Source: a bacterium
GTDB lineage: Bacteria > Krumholzibacteriota > Krumholzibacteriia > LZORAL124-64-63
Reading direction: 5' to 3'
DNA: 60,673 nt
NCBI GenBank assembly: GCA_024231905.1
Contig: JAAEQC010000061.1
Location: 1 to 60,673 of the forward strand
Shown: positions 36,731 through 45,189 of the stretch, in pieces
Layout: each line of letters starts with the position of its first letter
How positions within the stretch are numbered: the stretch's first letter is position 1
Position numbers and translations under genes: made by a program
Notes under the pieces: model-generated
Databases searched by the model: none
Seen by the model: the letters and a program-made list of their open reading frames with translations, nothing else
What the model was told of the DNA's origin: nothing

Positions 36731-38230
36731 ATGCGACTCGTCCTCCTCGTGCTCGGCAGCCTCGTTTTCCTCAGCGGGTGCAGCGACTCCGACGACCCCG
36801 GCCGGCCCGCCCCGCGCGGGGTGACTGTCGAGATCACCAGCCCCGCCGACGGTTCCCTCCACGGCGAGGGCAGCATGGTCACCTTCACCGGCACGGCCAG
36901 TGATCCGGACGGCGCCGCTCTCTCCGGATCGGCCCTGGTCTGGAGCACCGCCGATGACGGCGACCCCTTCGGCACCGGGGAATCGGTCGCCAAGACAATG
37001 GGCGTCGGCGTCCACACGATCGTCCTGACGGCCACCGACCCGGCCGACAACACCGGCACCGACAGCGTGACCATCACCGTGGCCGCCATCGACCCCTTGC
37101 CCTGGAATTCCTACTCGGGCATGAAGTCCCGCCTCATGGAGATCGTCGACCTGGCCGACGCGAACGAACGCGACCGCCTGCTGGACGCCTACGCGGACTC
37201 CCTGCGGGTCCACGGCCAGTTCCCCTTTGTGGCCGCGGACTCGGTGGCTTTCTTCTACCGGGGCACGGCGGATCCCGTGGCCTTCGCCGGCGACTTCAAC
37301 GGCTGGGATCCGGCCCAGGGACCGGCCACCCGGCTCGGAGACACGGACCTCTGGGTGCGCGAAGAAGTCTTCCCCCTGGACTCGCGTCTGGACTACAAGA
37401 TCGTGCTCAACGGCGCGAACTGGATCCTCGACCCGGAGAATCCCCGCCTTCAGCGCGGCGGCTACGGCGACAACTCGGTACTGCCCATGCCGGACTACGT
37501 GCCGTCGCCCTACGTGGTGAGGCAGACCGGCGTGGAACAGGGCTCGATGGTGTCCGCCAGCCTCGCCAGCACGAACCTCGGCTACACGGTGGATTACCAG
37601 GTCTACCTCCCGGCGCGGTATCCCCGCAGCGGCGACCTGCCGGTCATGTACGTCACCGACGGACACGAGTACGCCGACGATGCCATGGGCAGCATGGTCA
37701 TCGTGCTGGACAACCTCATCGACGCAGGTCTGATCCCGCCGATCATGGCCGTGTTCGTGGATCCCCGGGTCGGCGGCACCAACCTGCGCGGCGAGCAATA
37801 CGTGCTCAACCAGGACTTCGTGGACTTCGTGGCCGACGAGCTGGTGCCCGTCATCGACGGCACCTACGCCACCAGCACCAGCCGCCTGAACCGCGGTATC
37901 CTGGGCACGTCCCTGGGCGGACTCAACTCCGCCTGGTTCGCCCTGCAGGCCCACGAGGAATTCTACCGCATCGGCATCCAATCGCCGGCCTTCTGGCTCC
38001 AGGACGAAGCGATCCTGGACCAGTTCGACGACGCGACGCCCCTGGATGTGGACATCTTCATGACCTGGGGCACGTTCCACGACATGGGCGACGTGACCGA
38101 ACGCTTCCGGGCCATCCTCGACGCCAAGGGCTACCAGTACAGCCACCGCATCGTGAACGAGGGGCACTCCTGGGGCAACTGGCGCGCCCTGCTGGACGAC
38201 ATTCTCATCGGCTTCTGGGGGACACCATGA
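36731..38230 (+). CDS. Esterase-like lipoprotein with Ig and glycogen-binding-like modules
   Basis: 499 aa. Lipoprotein signal MRLVLLVLGSLVFLSGC, with GGGAAGG before the ATG. Order of domains: an Ig/PKD-like module (VTVEITSPADGSLHGEGSMV, VHTIVLTATDPADNTGTDS), a helical linker, an E-set/CBM48-like module (FAGDFNGWDPAQGPATRLG, DYKIVLNGANWILDPENP) and an enterochelin-esterase-like alpha/beta-hydrolase. The hydrolase has DLPVMYVTDGHEY, the nucleophile elbow GTSLGG and the His in NEGHSWGNWR. Fes-type enzymes cleave esters of siderophores or glycan-bound acids. It is envelope-tethered and overlaps the next gene by 4 bp (ATGA). Substrate unknown. Confidence 0.85.
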   Translation: MRLVLLVLGSLVFLSGCSDSDDPGRPAPRGVTVEITSPADGSLHGEGSMVTFTGTASDPDGAALSGSALVWSTADDGDPFGTGESVAKTMGVGVHTIVLTATDPADNTGTDSVTITVAAIDPLPWNSYSGMKSRLMEIVDLADANERDRLLDAYADSLRVHGQFPFVAADSVAFFYRGTADPVAFAGDFNGWDPAQGPATRLGDTDLWVREEVFPLDSRLDYKIVLNGANWILDPENPRLQRGGYGDNSVLPMPDYVPSPYVVRQTGVEQGSMVSASLASTNLGYTVDYQVYLPARYPRSGDLPVMYVTDGHEYADDAMGSMVIVLDNLIDAGLIPPIMAVFVDPRVGGTNLRGEQYVLNQDFVDFVADELVPVIDGTYATSTSRLNRGILGTSLGGLNSAWFALQAHEEFYRIGIQSPAFWLQDEAILDQFDDATPLDVDIFMTWGTFHDMGDVTERFRAILDAKGYQYSHRIVNEGHSWGNWRALLDDILIGFWGTP

Positions 38231-39654
38231 CCGACGAAGACAACGGCAACGACGGCATCGTGGAAGACACCGCCCCGGATGCCGGGCTTGCACTGCCCGA
38301 CGACCCGGAGAACCAGGCCGAGGCCCCGGACGAACCCGCTCCGCCGGCCGAGCCCGCCGCGCCCGCCCTGGGCGACGACCGCATCGCGTCTCTGGACGTG
38401 GTGCGCGGCTTCGCCCTGCTGGGCATTCTGCTGGTCAACGCCTGGGCCTACGGCTTGCCCTTCCCCGCGGCCATGAACCCCGCCATGGTGGGGCTCGACT
38501 CCCTGACGGACCGCATCGTCTACGTGTTCGTCCACATGTTCGCCTACTCCAAGACCATGCCCATCTTCTCCATGCTCTTCGGGGCGGGCATCGTGCTCTT
38601 CGCCACGCGGGCCGAGGCCAAGGGCAACAAGCCGGCCGGCTACTTCGCCGGGCGGCAGTTGTGGCTCCTGGTCTTCGGCCTCCTGCACGCCTATCTCCTG
38701 TGGAACGGCGACATCCTCGTGCCCTACGCCGTGGTGGGACTCATCGTCTACCTGTTCCGCAAGAAACGGCCGCGCACCCTGATCATCCTGGCCGTCCTCT
38801 CGTTGCTGGTGATACGAGGCGTCGAGACCGGTTTCGGGTTCTTCCTGGAATTCGTCGAAGGGCAGGCCCACGAGGCAGAGCTCGCCCTGGCGGCCGACGA
38901 GCCCCTCACCGAGTGGCAGGAACGATCCCAGGAAATCTGGGAAGGCACGGGGCCCACCTGGAACCCCTCCGCCGAAGACATCGAGGAACTGGCGACGGTC
39001 AAGCGCGGGGACTACGCGGGAATCATCTCTCACATGGCCCCAGAGACCGTCATGATGCACCTCTTCATGTACCCCCTGACCGCGAGCTGGGCCATCGCCG
39101 GCTTCATGCTCCTGGGCATGGCCCTCTTCAAGACCGGCGCGTTCTCGGGGGAGCGGTCGACCGGGTTCTACCGGAAGCTCGCGGGCGCCGGGTACGGGCT
39201 GGGCTTTCCGCTGGCCCTGGTCGGCATGTGGCTCCATTTCACACGCTTCGAGAACATGGGTTGGATGCTCACCCACTCCTCCCCCTTCGTGGAGGTCGGC
39301 GGCATGCTCGTGGCCCTCGGCCACATCGCCGTGCTGGTGCTCGTGGTCAAGAGCGGCGCCATGGGAGCGGTGTGCCGGCGTCTGGCCGCCGTCGGCCGCA
39401 TGGCCTTCACCAACTACATCGCCCACACGCTCATCTGCACCACGGTCTTCTACGGCTACGGCTTCGGACGCTTCGCCGCCTGGGACCGGCTCGCGTTACT
39501 GGGTCTGACCGTGGCCATCTGGGTTCTGCAACTGTGGTGGAGCACCTGGTGGCTGGCCCGTTTCCGATTCGGCCCCCTGGAATGGGTGTGGCGAACGCTC
39601 ACATATCGGAAGCGGCAGCCGTTACGGCGGGAGCCCGTTGTTCTCGAGAGTTGA
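38227..39654 (+). CDS. DUF418 family membrane protein (YeiB-like)
   Basis: 475 aa. After an acidic/Pro-rich cytoplasmic head, the family signature RIASLDVVRGFALLGILLVN marks the first membrane helix, followed by KTMPIFSMLFGAGIVLF, RQLWLLVFGLLHAYLLW and GDILVPYAVVGLI. The C-terminal DUF418 part contains VGRMAFTNYIAHTLICT, TVFYGYGFG and LEWVWRTLTY. About ten membrane helices in all. Members are related to acyltransferase-3-like and HGSNAT-type membrane proteins, so transfer of an acyl group across the membrane is possible. It is translationally coupled to the esterase by an ATGA overlap, which suggests one adds and one removes the same group. Confidence 0.88.
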   Translation: MTDEDNGNDGIVEDTAPDAGLALPDDPENQAEAPDEPAPPAEPAAPALGDDRIASLDVVRGFALLGILLVNAWAYGLPFPAAMNPAMVGLDSLTDRIVYVFVHMFAYSKTMPIFSMLFGAGIVLFATRAEAKGNKPAGYFAGRQLWLLVFGLLHAYLLWNGDILVPYAVVGLIVYLFRKKRPRTLIILAVLSLLVIRGVETGFGFFLEFVEGQAHEAELALAADEPLTEWQERSQEIWEGTGPTWNPSAEDIEELATVKRGDYAGIISHMAPETVMMHLFMYPLTASWAIAGFMLLGMALFKTGAFSGERSTGFYRKLAGAGYGLGFPLALVGMWLHFTRFENMGWMLTHSSPFVEVGGMLVALGHIAVLVLVVKSGAMGAVCRRLAAVGRMAFTNYIAHTLICTTVFYGYGFGRFAAWDRLALLGLTVAIWVLQLWWSTWWLARFRFGPLEWVWRTLTYRKRQPLRREPVVLES

Positions 39655-39683
39655 GGAAGACGCGACCGGGGGCCAAGGAGGAA

Positions 39684-40298
39684 GTGATCTCGGCCACCTC
39701 CGCACCGGAGCCCGGACCGGACAGTACCTTCTGGGTCTGCACCGAGACCACCTACGACTTCGTGAGCGCGCCGCCGGATCCCATCTTCGTCAAACGGGCC
39801 GGCGGCTCCATCGTCTGGTTCGACGGCAGCCTCGGCATGGACTTCATCTACGGCACGACCCAGTCGCGGGTGCCGTTCGTGCGCCGCTGGACCAGCAAGT
39901 TTCCCAGCGCCATCCAGACCACGCCGACCAATGCCGACGTGTGCGGATTCTGGGGCGACACCTACATCAGCGACACGCCCAACGAGTACCTGAACCTGGG
40001 CATGGACAAGGACACGCGGGAGATCTACATGTCCCACGGGCCGGACCAGACCCTGCGGGCACCACTCGGCAACAACTACAACTGGTACCTGTACACCTTC
40101 CGCTTCTCCCATGCCGAGGGTATGTCCATCTACGAGAACGACCGCCTGATCGGGTCGGACCCGTCGTTCACCTCGCCGGTCCGGGTCGCACAGGGGGCGG
40201 GACGGGCGGGAGGCGCCCATCCCGCTTCGACTACGAAGACCCGCTCACCTACCTCCTACGTTTATGGTCGGCTATTACTTGCGACCGTGGTAGGATAG
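39684..40298 (+). pseudogene. Orphan protein fragment, probably a truncated gene
   Basis: A protein-like frame runs from just after the DUF418 gene. It includes FWVCTETTYDFVSAPPDPI, GSIVWFDGSLGMDFIYG, ADVCGFWGDTYISDTPNEYL, NYNWYLYTFRFSHAEGM and IYENDRLIGSDPSFTSP, the last parts being reminiscent of a concanavalin-like sandwich. A GTG at 39684 with AAGGAGG just 2 nt upstream could start it, but there is no signal peptide. After residue ~165 the sequence turns into low-complexity residues typical of non-coding GC-rich DNA. I read it as a former secreted protein that lost its N-terminus and end. A short live gene of 204 aa is the alternative. Confidence 0.4.
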
Positions 40299-40414
40299 CT
40301 CCATGAAGATCGCTGTCTGACTCCCGGATGCCCGTCTTACTCGCGGGTTCCTCGTCGGCTGCGCAGCTGTTGTGAATTCTGGATGATTACGAGCTTGAGC
40401 TTACGGAGGGAAAC

Positions 40415-40936
40415 ATGAAGTCCCAAATAATTGTCCTACTGTTGGCCACGCTGGCGGTGGCCGCGATCCCGGTCCTCGGTCTGGCAGGCAACGACGAGGC
40501 CGACACCGTCGATCAGCGGATGGCCGGCCTGATCAAGAGCTGCGAAGCCTCGGCCGACGCCCGCGACGCCCGCCACGAGGCCGAGGTCCTGTACAAGCGC
40601 CTCGGCGGCTACGACAAGATCCTGGAACTGACCACGGAGATCGTCCGCCTGCACGGGGTGAACGAGTCCATCAAGCGCACCCTTCACGGCGTGGATGAAG
40701 CCATGCTCGCCAAGCACGTGGCCGACTTCGTGGCCGCGGGCACCGGCGGCGTCGTCTCCTATACGGGTCGCGGCATGCCGGACTCGCACCGTCATTTGAA
40801 CCTCACCACCGCGGATTTCCTGGCCGCCGGCGGCGACGTCATGACGGCCATGAAGAACCTGGGCTATGGCCAGGACGAGATCGACGAGGTCATCTGCATC
40901 CTGGTTTCGTTGAAGGACCAGGTGGTCTTCGAATAG
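40415..40936 (+). CDS. Exported group-1-type truncated haemoglobin
   Basis: 173 aa: signal peptide MKSQIIVLLLATLAVAAIPV (cleavage near GLA-G), helical linker, then a truncated globin. Group 1 landmarks: LYKRLGGYDKILELTTEIV (helices A-B), VDEAMLAKHVADFVAAGTGG (E region), YTGRGMPDSHRHLNLT with the proximal His in DSH, and the closing ILVSLKDQVV. The B10 Tyr and CD1 Phe positions appear replaced (TEIV; RTLHG), so the haem pocket is atypical. Truncated globins bind O2 or NO or carry electrons, usually in the cytoplasm; here it would act in the periplasm. GGAGGG precedes the ATG; a hairpin follows. Confidence 0.78.
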   Translation: MKSQIIVLLLATLAVAAIPVLGLAGNDEADTVDQRMAGLIKSCEASADARDARHEAEVLYKRLGGYDKILELTTEIVRLHGVNESIKRTLHGVDEAMLAKHVADFVAAGTGGVVSYTGRGMPDSHRHLNLTTADFLAAGGDVMTAMKNLGYGQDEIDEVICILVSLKDQVVFE

Positions 40937-40962
40937 CCCGGTGGTCGAGCGCAAGACAGGTG

Positions 40963-40994
40963 GGGCCGGGTCAGCCATGGCGGCGGCCCGGCCC
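40963..40994 (+). terminator. Hairpin after the globin gene
   Basis: GGGCCGGG pairs with CCCGGCCC, with a 16-nt loop that itself contains GCCATGGC, followed by TTGCTT; 27 nt after the stop. Confidence 0.55.
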
Positions 40995-41263
40995 TTGCTT
41001 CGTGACGGTCCGCTACTTCGTCCCCGCCGCCACCAGCAGTTGCTCGACATCGAGACCGCTCGTCTGCCCGTGCTCTGGGACTGCGACTCCCTGCTGGGGC
41101 CGCAGCGACGGCGGAACATGTGCAGGAACGGCGACGGCGAGGCTGAACGGCCTCTGGCTCCAACCCTCGACCCCCCTTTCAGGAAACCCGCCGCACCTCC
41201 CCTGCGTCACACTGCTATACAACTGCAGTCCGATTCGTTCACTCACCCTGAAGGACGGTTTCC
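40995..41263. other. Intergenic gap
   Basis: Together with the hairpin region this is a 327-bp gap between the globin and the next gene. Both strands carry short open frames of arginine- or proline-rich nonsense. No promoter or RNA gene stands out. Confidence 0.4.
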
Positions 41264-42085
41264 GTGGCTAGATCCTCCGAGGACTCGACCAGCCCCCGGC
41301 GCCGTGGCTGCCTCATGGCGACGCTGGTGATCGTCGTCCTGGGCGCAGCCATCGTCTACTTCGTCGGTGCCCCCATTCGCCAGGCCAAACAACGGGAGCA
41401 GGTCCTCAACGACACCTATGGCTGGGCCGAGACCTACGCACCGCGAGCGGATGGGTCTATTCCGCGCGAGCGCATGGATGCCTTCATCCGGGTCCGGGAA
41501 GCGGTGGTCGATCACTGTTCGGAGTTCCAGGACATCCTCGACGAGGTCATGCTCCTGGACGAGATCGAGTCCGACGAGGGACTGCCACCGACCCTCAAGG
41601 CGACCAGGAGCATCCGGAGTTTCGGCAAGATGTTCACCTTGGGACCCAAGTTCCTGGCCTTCGCCGACGCCCGGAACGGGGCACTGGAGACCGAGCAGAT
41701 GGGACTCGGGGAATACATCCACATCTATCTGACCGTCTACGGCGAGATGCTGGCCCGGGAAGACGTCTCGCAGTACCGCGAGATGGAGGAAGCGTATGTC
41801 AGCGACCGGACACTGGACGTCTTCGTGGGCATACTCGAAAACCAGCTCGCGGCGGGGGACAGTACCGGGGCGGACGTTCGGCTGACAGCGGTTCACGAGG
41901 AGATCAGGGAAGAGATCCGGGCTCTCAGAAGTGGATCGCGGAGTTCGCCCTGGCCGGACGGGGTGCCGGCTGGAGCGGAAGCATCCGTTGCACCATACCG
42001 GGAGCGGTTGATGAGGTTGTATTGCCCGGGGATCGTGAAGATCGAGTTGTTGCAGAAGAATCGGGGGCTGCGGTTCGACGGGTGA
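41264..42085 (+). CDS. Membrane-anchored protein of unknown function
   Basis: 273 aa from a GTG with AAGGACGG upstream. A basic N-terminus (SPRRRGCLM) leads into one transmembrane helix (ATLVIVVLGAAIVYFVGAPI); the rest is a soluble, mostly helical domain (MDAFIRVREAVVDHCSEFQD, GLGEYIHIYLTVYGEMLARE). The helical pattern and the central G-E-Y-I-H element resemble hypothetical single-pass proteins of FCB-group genomes, without known function. The orientation puts the domain outside the cytoplasm. Downstream begins an inverted-repeat element. Confidence 0.6.
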   Translation: MARSSEDSTSPRRRGCLMATLVIVVLGAAIVYFVGAPIRQAKQREQVLNDTYGWAETYAPRADGSIPRERMDAFIRVREAVVDHCSEFQDILDEVMLLDEIESDEGLPPTLKATRSIRSFGKMFTLGPKFLAFADARNGALETEQMGLGEYIHIYLTVYGEMLAREDVSQYREMEEAYVSDRTLDVFVGILENQLAAGDSTGADVRLTAVHEEIREEIRALRSGSRSSPWPDGVPAGAEASVAPYRERLMRLYCPGIVKIELLQKNRGLRFDG

Positions 42086-42260
42086 AGGAGACGGTCCGCA
42101 GTCTGGACGCGTTCTACCGCGTCTCGTTGGCACCGCAGGACTGGGAGCTGTTCGTATATTCCAGCGGGGCGCCCCGGGGTCGGCAACGTTCGGGGTCATG
42201 CTCCGTGTTCGTCGGTTCGCGCTGTCTTTTTACGGATCGTTTCCTTGAGCGGCAGCCCAA

Positions 42261-42391
42261 GGGTTGTGCCTTCGAAAGTGTGCCTGGCCTGAACAGGGTC
42301 CGGACTGCATTACTAAACAGCAGCCAATCAAGTGAATACATCAAATCCTGGTCCCCCAGGGGCCCCGGACACATTTTCGAAGCCACAACTC
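42261..42391. repeat. MITE-like element, copy 1
   Basis: About 131 bp bounded by imperfect 25-bp terminal inverted repeats: the left end starts GGGTTGTGCCTTCGAAAG, the right end is GGACACATTTTCGAAG then CCACAACTC; 20 of 25 positions pair. The centre holds the GC palindrome-like GGTCCCCCAGGGGCC. A related element with the same ends lies at 45049-45189. There is no coding content. The rest of the gap 42086-42536 (175 bp before, ~145 bp after) shows no gene. Confidence 0.6.
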
Positions 42392-42536
42392 AGACCAAGG
42401 AGGACAGGACCAGGAAACGCGGTAGTCCCCTCAAAATTGACAGTCGATCTTCACAACCCTAGATTCATGCCGGCAATGGGGCATCCAGTGCGGTTGAAAC
42501 ACTGTTTTCGACCGCAACCTCTTGGAGGCCCTACTC

Positions 42537-44651
42537 TTGAACAAGCTCCCGCGCCCCCGGATATCCCCCTTGTTCGCGACGATTGTCGGGCTTGGTTCCT
42601 TTCTGCTTTTTCTGCTTCAACCCATGACCGTTCGTTCGTTATTGCCGGTTTTCGGAGGCGTCCCCTCGCTATGGGCTGCCTCCCTGGCCTGTTTTCAATC
42701 CTTTCTCTTCCTGGGGTATCTACTGGCCCACCTGTTACGAACAAGAACCTCTGGGCTTCAACAGGGCAGTATGTTGATTGCGGTATTCGTACTGGCTTTA
42801 CTGACCCTGCCGCTGTTACCCGTTGAGAACCATGCCCAGGGAGATTCTGTCTGGGCGGTGGCACTGGCTCTCACCTTGGGCGTGGGGCCGGTGTTTCTTG
42901 CCTTGGCCACAGCCGGAGTCATGATCCAATCCTGGGCCAGCGTTGTTGGAAACCGGGTCTACCGACTGTGCGCCGTATCCAACGCCGCTTCTCTTGCGGC
43001 CCTGCTGGTTTATCCAACCTTGCTGGAACGACTGGTAGATTGGGAGACCCTCGGCAGTATGTGGGGATTGCTATTCGCTTTGGAAACGGCCCTGGTGGTG
43101 ACGGCAGTGGTTCGCCACCGTCAGAAACTGCGTAGACCCGAGGGCAGATGTATACCCTCTGCCGCCCCGGCCAGTTCGATCCTCATCTGGATGGCCTGGT
43201 CAGCCGCGGGAGCGTGCGTCCTGAACGCCTCCACCACTGTCCTGGCCCAGACTGTGGCCAGCGTACCATTACTCTGGGTGGCCTCACTCGCACTTTACCT
43301 CGTCACCTGGATAATTGCGTTCTCCGACAGGCTGCCCCGTCGACCGGCCAGTAGCCCGGTCCTGGCGGCAGTCGCCCTCACGATGTTGCTCTTCGCGTTG
43401 GGTCCCCGCTATGGAACGCCCACTCCGCTTGTCGTCATAATGGTTCTGGGCGCAATGACCGCGGCCTGTCTTGCCGCCCACGTATCTCTTGCGGCTTCCA
43501 GACCTGCGCCGAACCGGATCACTTCGTTCTACCTGGCCATCGCCGGAGGTGGAGCCCTGGGAGGAATTTTCTCCGGCCTGGCGGCGCCTTCACTTGGGTC
43601 TTGGTGGACGGAACTCATTGTGGGTTACAGCGCAATCGCCTTGCTCGTTGTGACCATTGGGCGGGCTCCCCGCTTGCAGCGAATGACTCGGTGGTTGGCG
43701 ACGGCGACCTTGACCTGTCTGCTGGGAATGCTGATGCGGGAAGTCCTGGTGGCTCCACCGGGGACTATCCTGGAGCACCGAGATTTTCATGGGCTCATCC
43801 GGGTGGTGGAACAAGGAACCGGTGATCCCGCCTCACACCGGATCGTGCTGATGCACGGCGCCACCAAGCACGGCGCTCAATTCCTCGCGCCGGATTTGAG
43901 AAGCCAACCAACAACTTACTATGCCCCGACCACCGGCTGCGGCATCGCCATGGCCGTCCAAAGGGATCAACAAGGCCCGCCTCTTCGTATGGGCATTGTG
44001 GGTCTGGGGGTTGGCTCACTGGCTGCCTACGGACGCTCCGGTGATGAAATGAAATTCTATGAATTGAGTTCAGCCATGGTCGCTGTGGCCAAAGGAGTCA
44101 GCAAACCCGCCTTCACCTTCCTCGACGAAACTCTCGCCCAGGTCGAAGTGGTTTTGGGTGACGCCCGGATTTCTTTGGCCAATGAATTGGAATCCAACCA
44201 GGGAGGGAACCTGTTCGACCTTCTGGTGCTCGACGCATTCGCCGGGGACGCGGTGCCCCGGCATCTGCTGACGCGAGAGGCCTTCTCGATCTACACGGCC
44301 CACCTCGCCCAGGGCGGAATGATCGCCGCCCACATATCCAGCAACTGGATCGACCTGCGTCCGGTTCTCTACGCTTGGGCACAGGAAAACAACTGGTGGG
44401 CCTTGACGATCGCCAACTACGCCGGAGGTCCAGCCGATATCGACGAGGTTGCTACCTGGGTGCTTCTCTTCCGAGGTCTCGATGGTTTGAGGTCCCTGCG
44501 TGACCGATGCGTTCCCCTCATGGCAAATGGCACCATCCAGGTAGAGAACATGAGCGATGTCAACTTCGGGAATCTGGCTACCTGGACCGACAGCCGTGGC
44601 GGCCTGCTGGACGCATTGGCCACGCGGGTTGTGGCCCGCGATGGAAGCTGA
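42537..44651 (+). CDS. Fused MFS-like / spermidine synthase-like membrane protein
   Basis: 704 aa. I choose TTG at 42537 because GGAGG stands eight nt before it. Residues ~10-400 have about twelve hydrophobic helices (FATIVGLGSFLLFLLQPM, FYLAIAGGGALGGIFSGL). Residues ~420-690 are a spermidine-synthase-like Rossmann domain: LRMGIVGLGVGSLAAYG at the nucleotide site, VEVVLGDARISL, FDLLVLDAFAGDAVPRHLLT and LAQGGMIAAHISSNW. Such fusions are common in bacteria, but their substrates are not established; the DAFxxDxxPxHLLT motif is typical of this subgroup. Codon use is less GC-biased than its neighbours, and the gene is bracketed by two MITE-like copies, so acquisition by transfer is possible. Confidence 0.82.
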   Translation: MNKLPRPRISPLFATIVGLGSFLLFLLQPMTVRSLLPVFGGVPSLWAASLACFQSFLFLGYLLAHLLRTRTSGLQQGSMLIAVFVLALLTLPLLPVENHAQGDSVWAVALALTLGVGPVFLALATAGVMIQSWASVVGNRVYRLCAVSNAASLAALLVYPTLLERLVDWETLGSMWGLLFALETALVVTAVVRHRQKLRRPEGRCIPSAAPASSILIWMAWSAAGACVLNASTTVLAQTVASVPLLWVASLALYLVTWIIAFSDRLPRRPASSPVLAAVALTMLLFALGPRYGTPTPLVVIMVLGAMTAACLAAHVSLAASRPAPNRITSFYLAIAGGGALGGIFSGLAAPSLGSWWTELIVGYSAIALLVVTIGRAPRLQRMTRWLATATLTCLLGMLMREVLVAPPGTILEHRDFHGLIRVVEQGTGDPASHRIVLMHGATKHGAQFLAPDLRSQPTTYYAPTTGCGIAMAVQRDQQGPPLRMGIVGLGVGSLAAYGRSGDEMKFYELSSAMVAVAKGVSKPAFTFLDETLAQVEVVLGDARISLANELESNQGGNLFDLLVLDAFAGDAVPRHLLTREAFSIYTAHLAQGGMIAAHISSNWIDLRPVLYAWAQENNWWALTIANYAGGPADIDEVATWVLLFRGLDGLRSLRDRCVPLMANGTIQVENMSDVNFGNLATWTDSRGGLLDALATRVVARDGS

Positions 44652-45048
44652 ACAGATCTGAGCCCTGGCCTGCATGAGCTACCCAATGGCGAACATATGT
44701 CCTGTGTCAAACCAATCGTGGCTCTGGGCACGAGTACTCGGATCCGGGCCCAAATCTCGCACCTCTGAACGACCCACCATCGCGAGACATTTTACCCCAA
44801 CAACTTATAGCGACGAAACAGGGTAGACCTACCTGGCCTGCCCGAACCCGTAGAAGAATTCCTACCAGATAATTCGGCTCCCCAAATCAGACTAGAAATC
44901 GTTTTCAAGCGTCGGCCACTCATCCGCGCAAGACACGAGTTCGCGAGCACAATCCCGCCAAACCCGCCGCCCTCCAACAACAATCGATTCCAACACGAGA
45001 TACCGGATTCCGAACAACAGGTCCAACCGCGGGACGGGCTCACCCTCG
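44652..45048. other. Intergenic gap, no gene seen
   Basis: About 400 bp of lower-GC DNA between the fused MFS/synthase gene and MITE-like copy 2. Short - strand frames are Arg/Ser-rich and lack ribosome-binding sites. No RNA gene, no promoter and no terminator with a T-run was recognised. Confidence 0.45.
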
Positions 45049-45189
45049 GAGTTGTGCCTTCGAGATTGTGTCCCGGCTTTGGAGAGAATCTGGTTCCGTA
45101 TGAAACGCGTGTATTTCATCTGGAACGACAAAGAACAGGGTCCCCGGGGGCCCTAAGAGGGTACGGACACATTTTCGGAGGCACAACTC
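45049..45189. repeat. MITE-like element, copy 2
   Basis: 141 bp bounded by 25-bp terminal inverted repeats, 22 of 25 positions pairing: left GAGTTGTGCCTTCGAGAT..., right GGACACATTTTCGGAG then GCACAACTC. The centre has GGGTCCCCGGGGGCCC. Its ends match those of copy 1 nearly base for base. The right end reaches the stop codon of the Cache kinase (45188-45190), so the element forms the immediate 3' flank of that gene. Confidence 0.62.
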
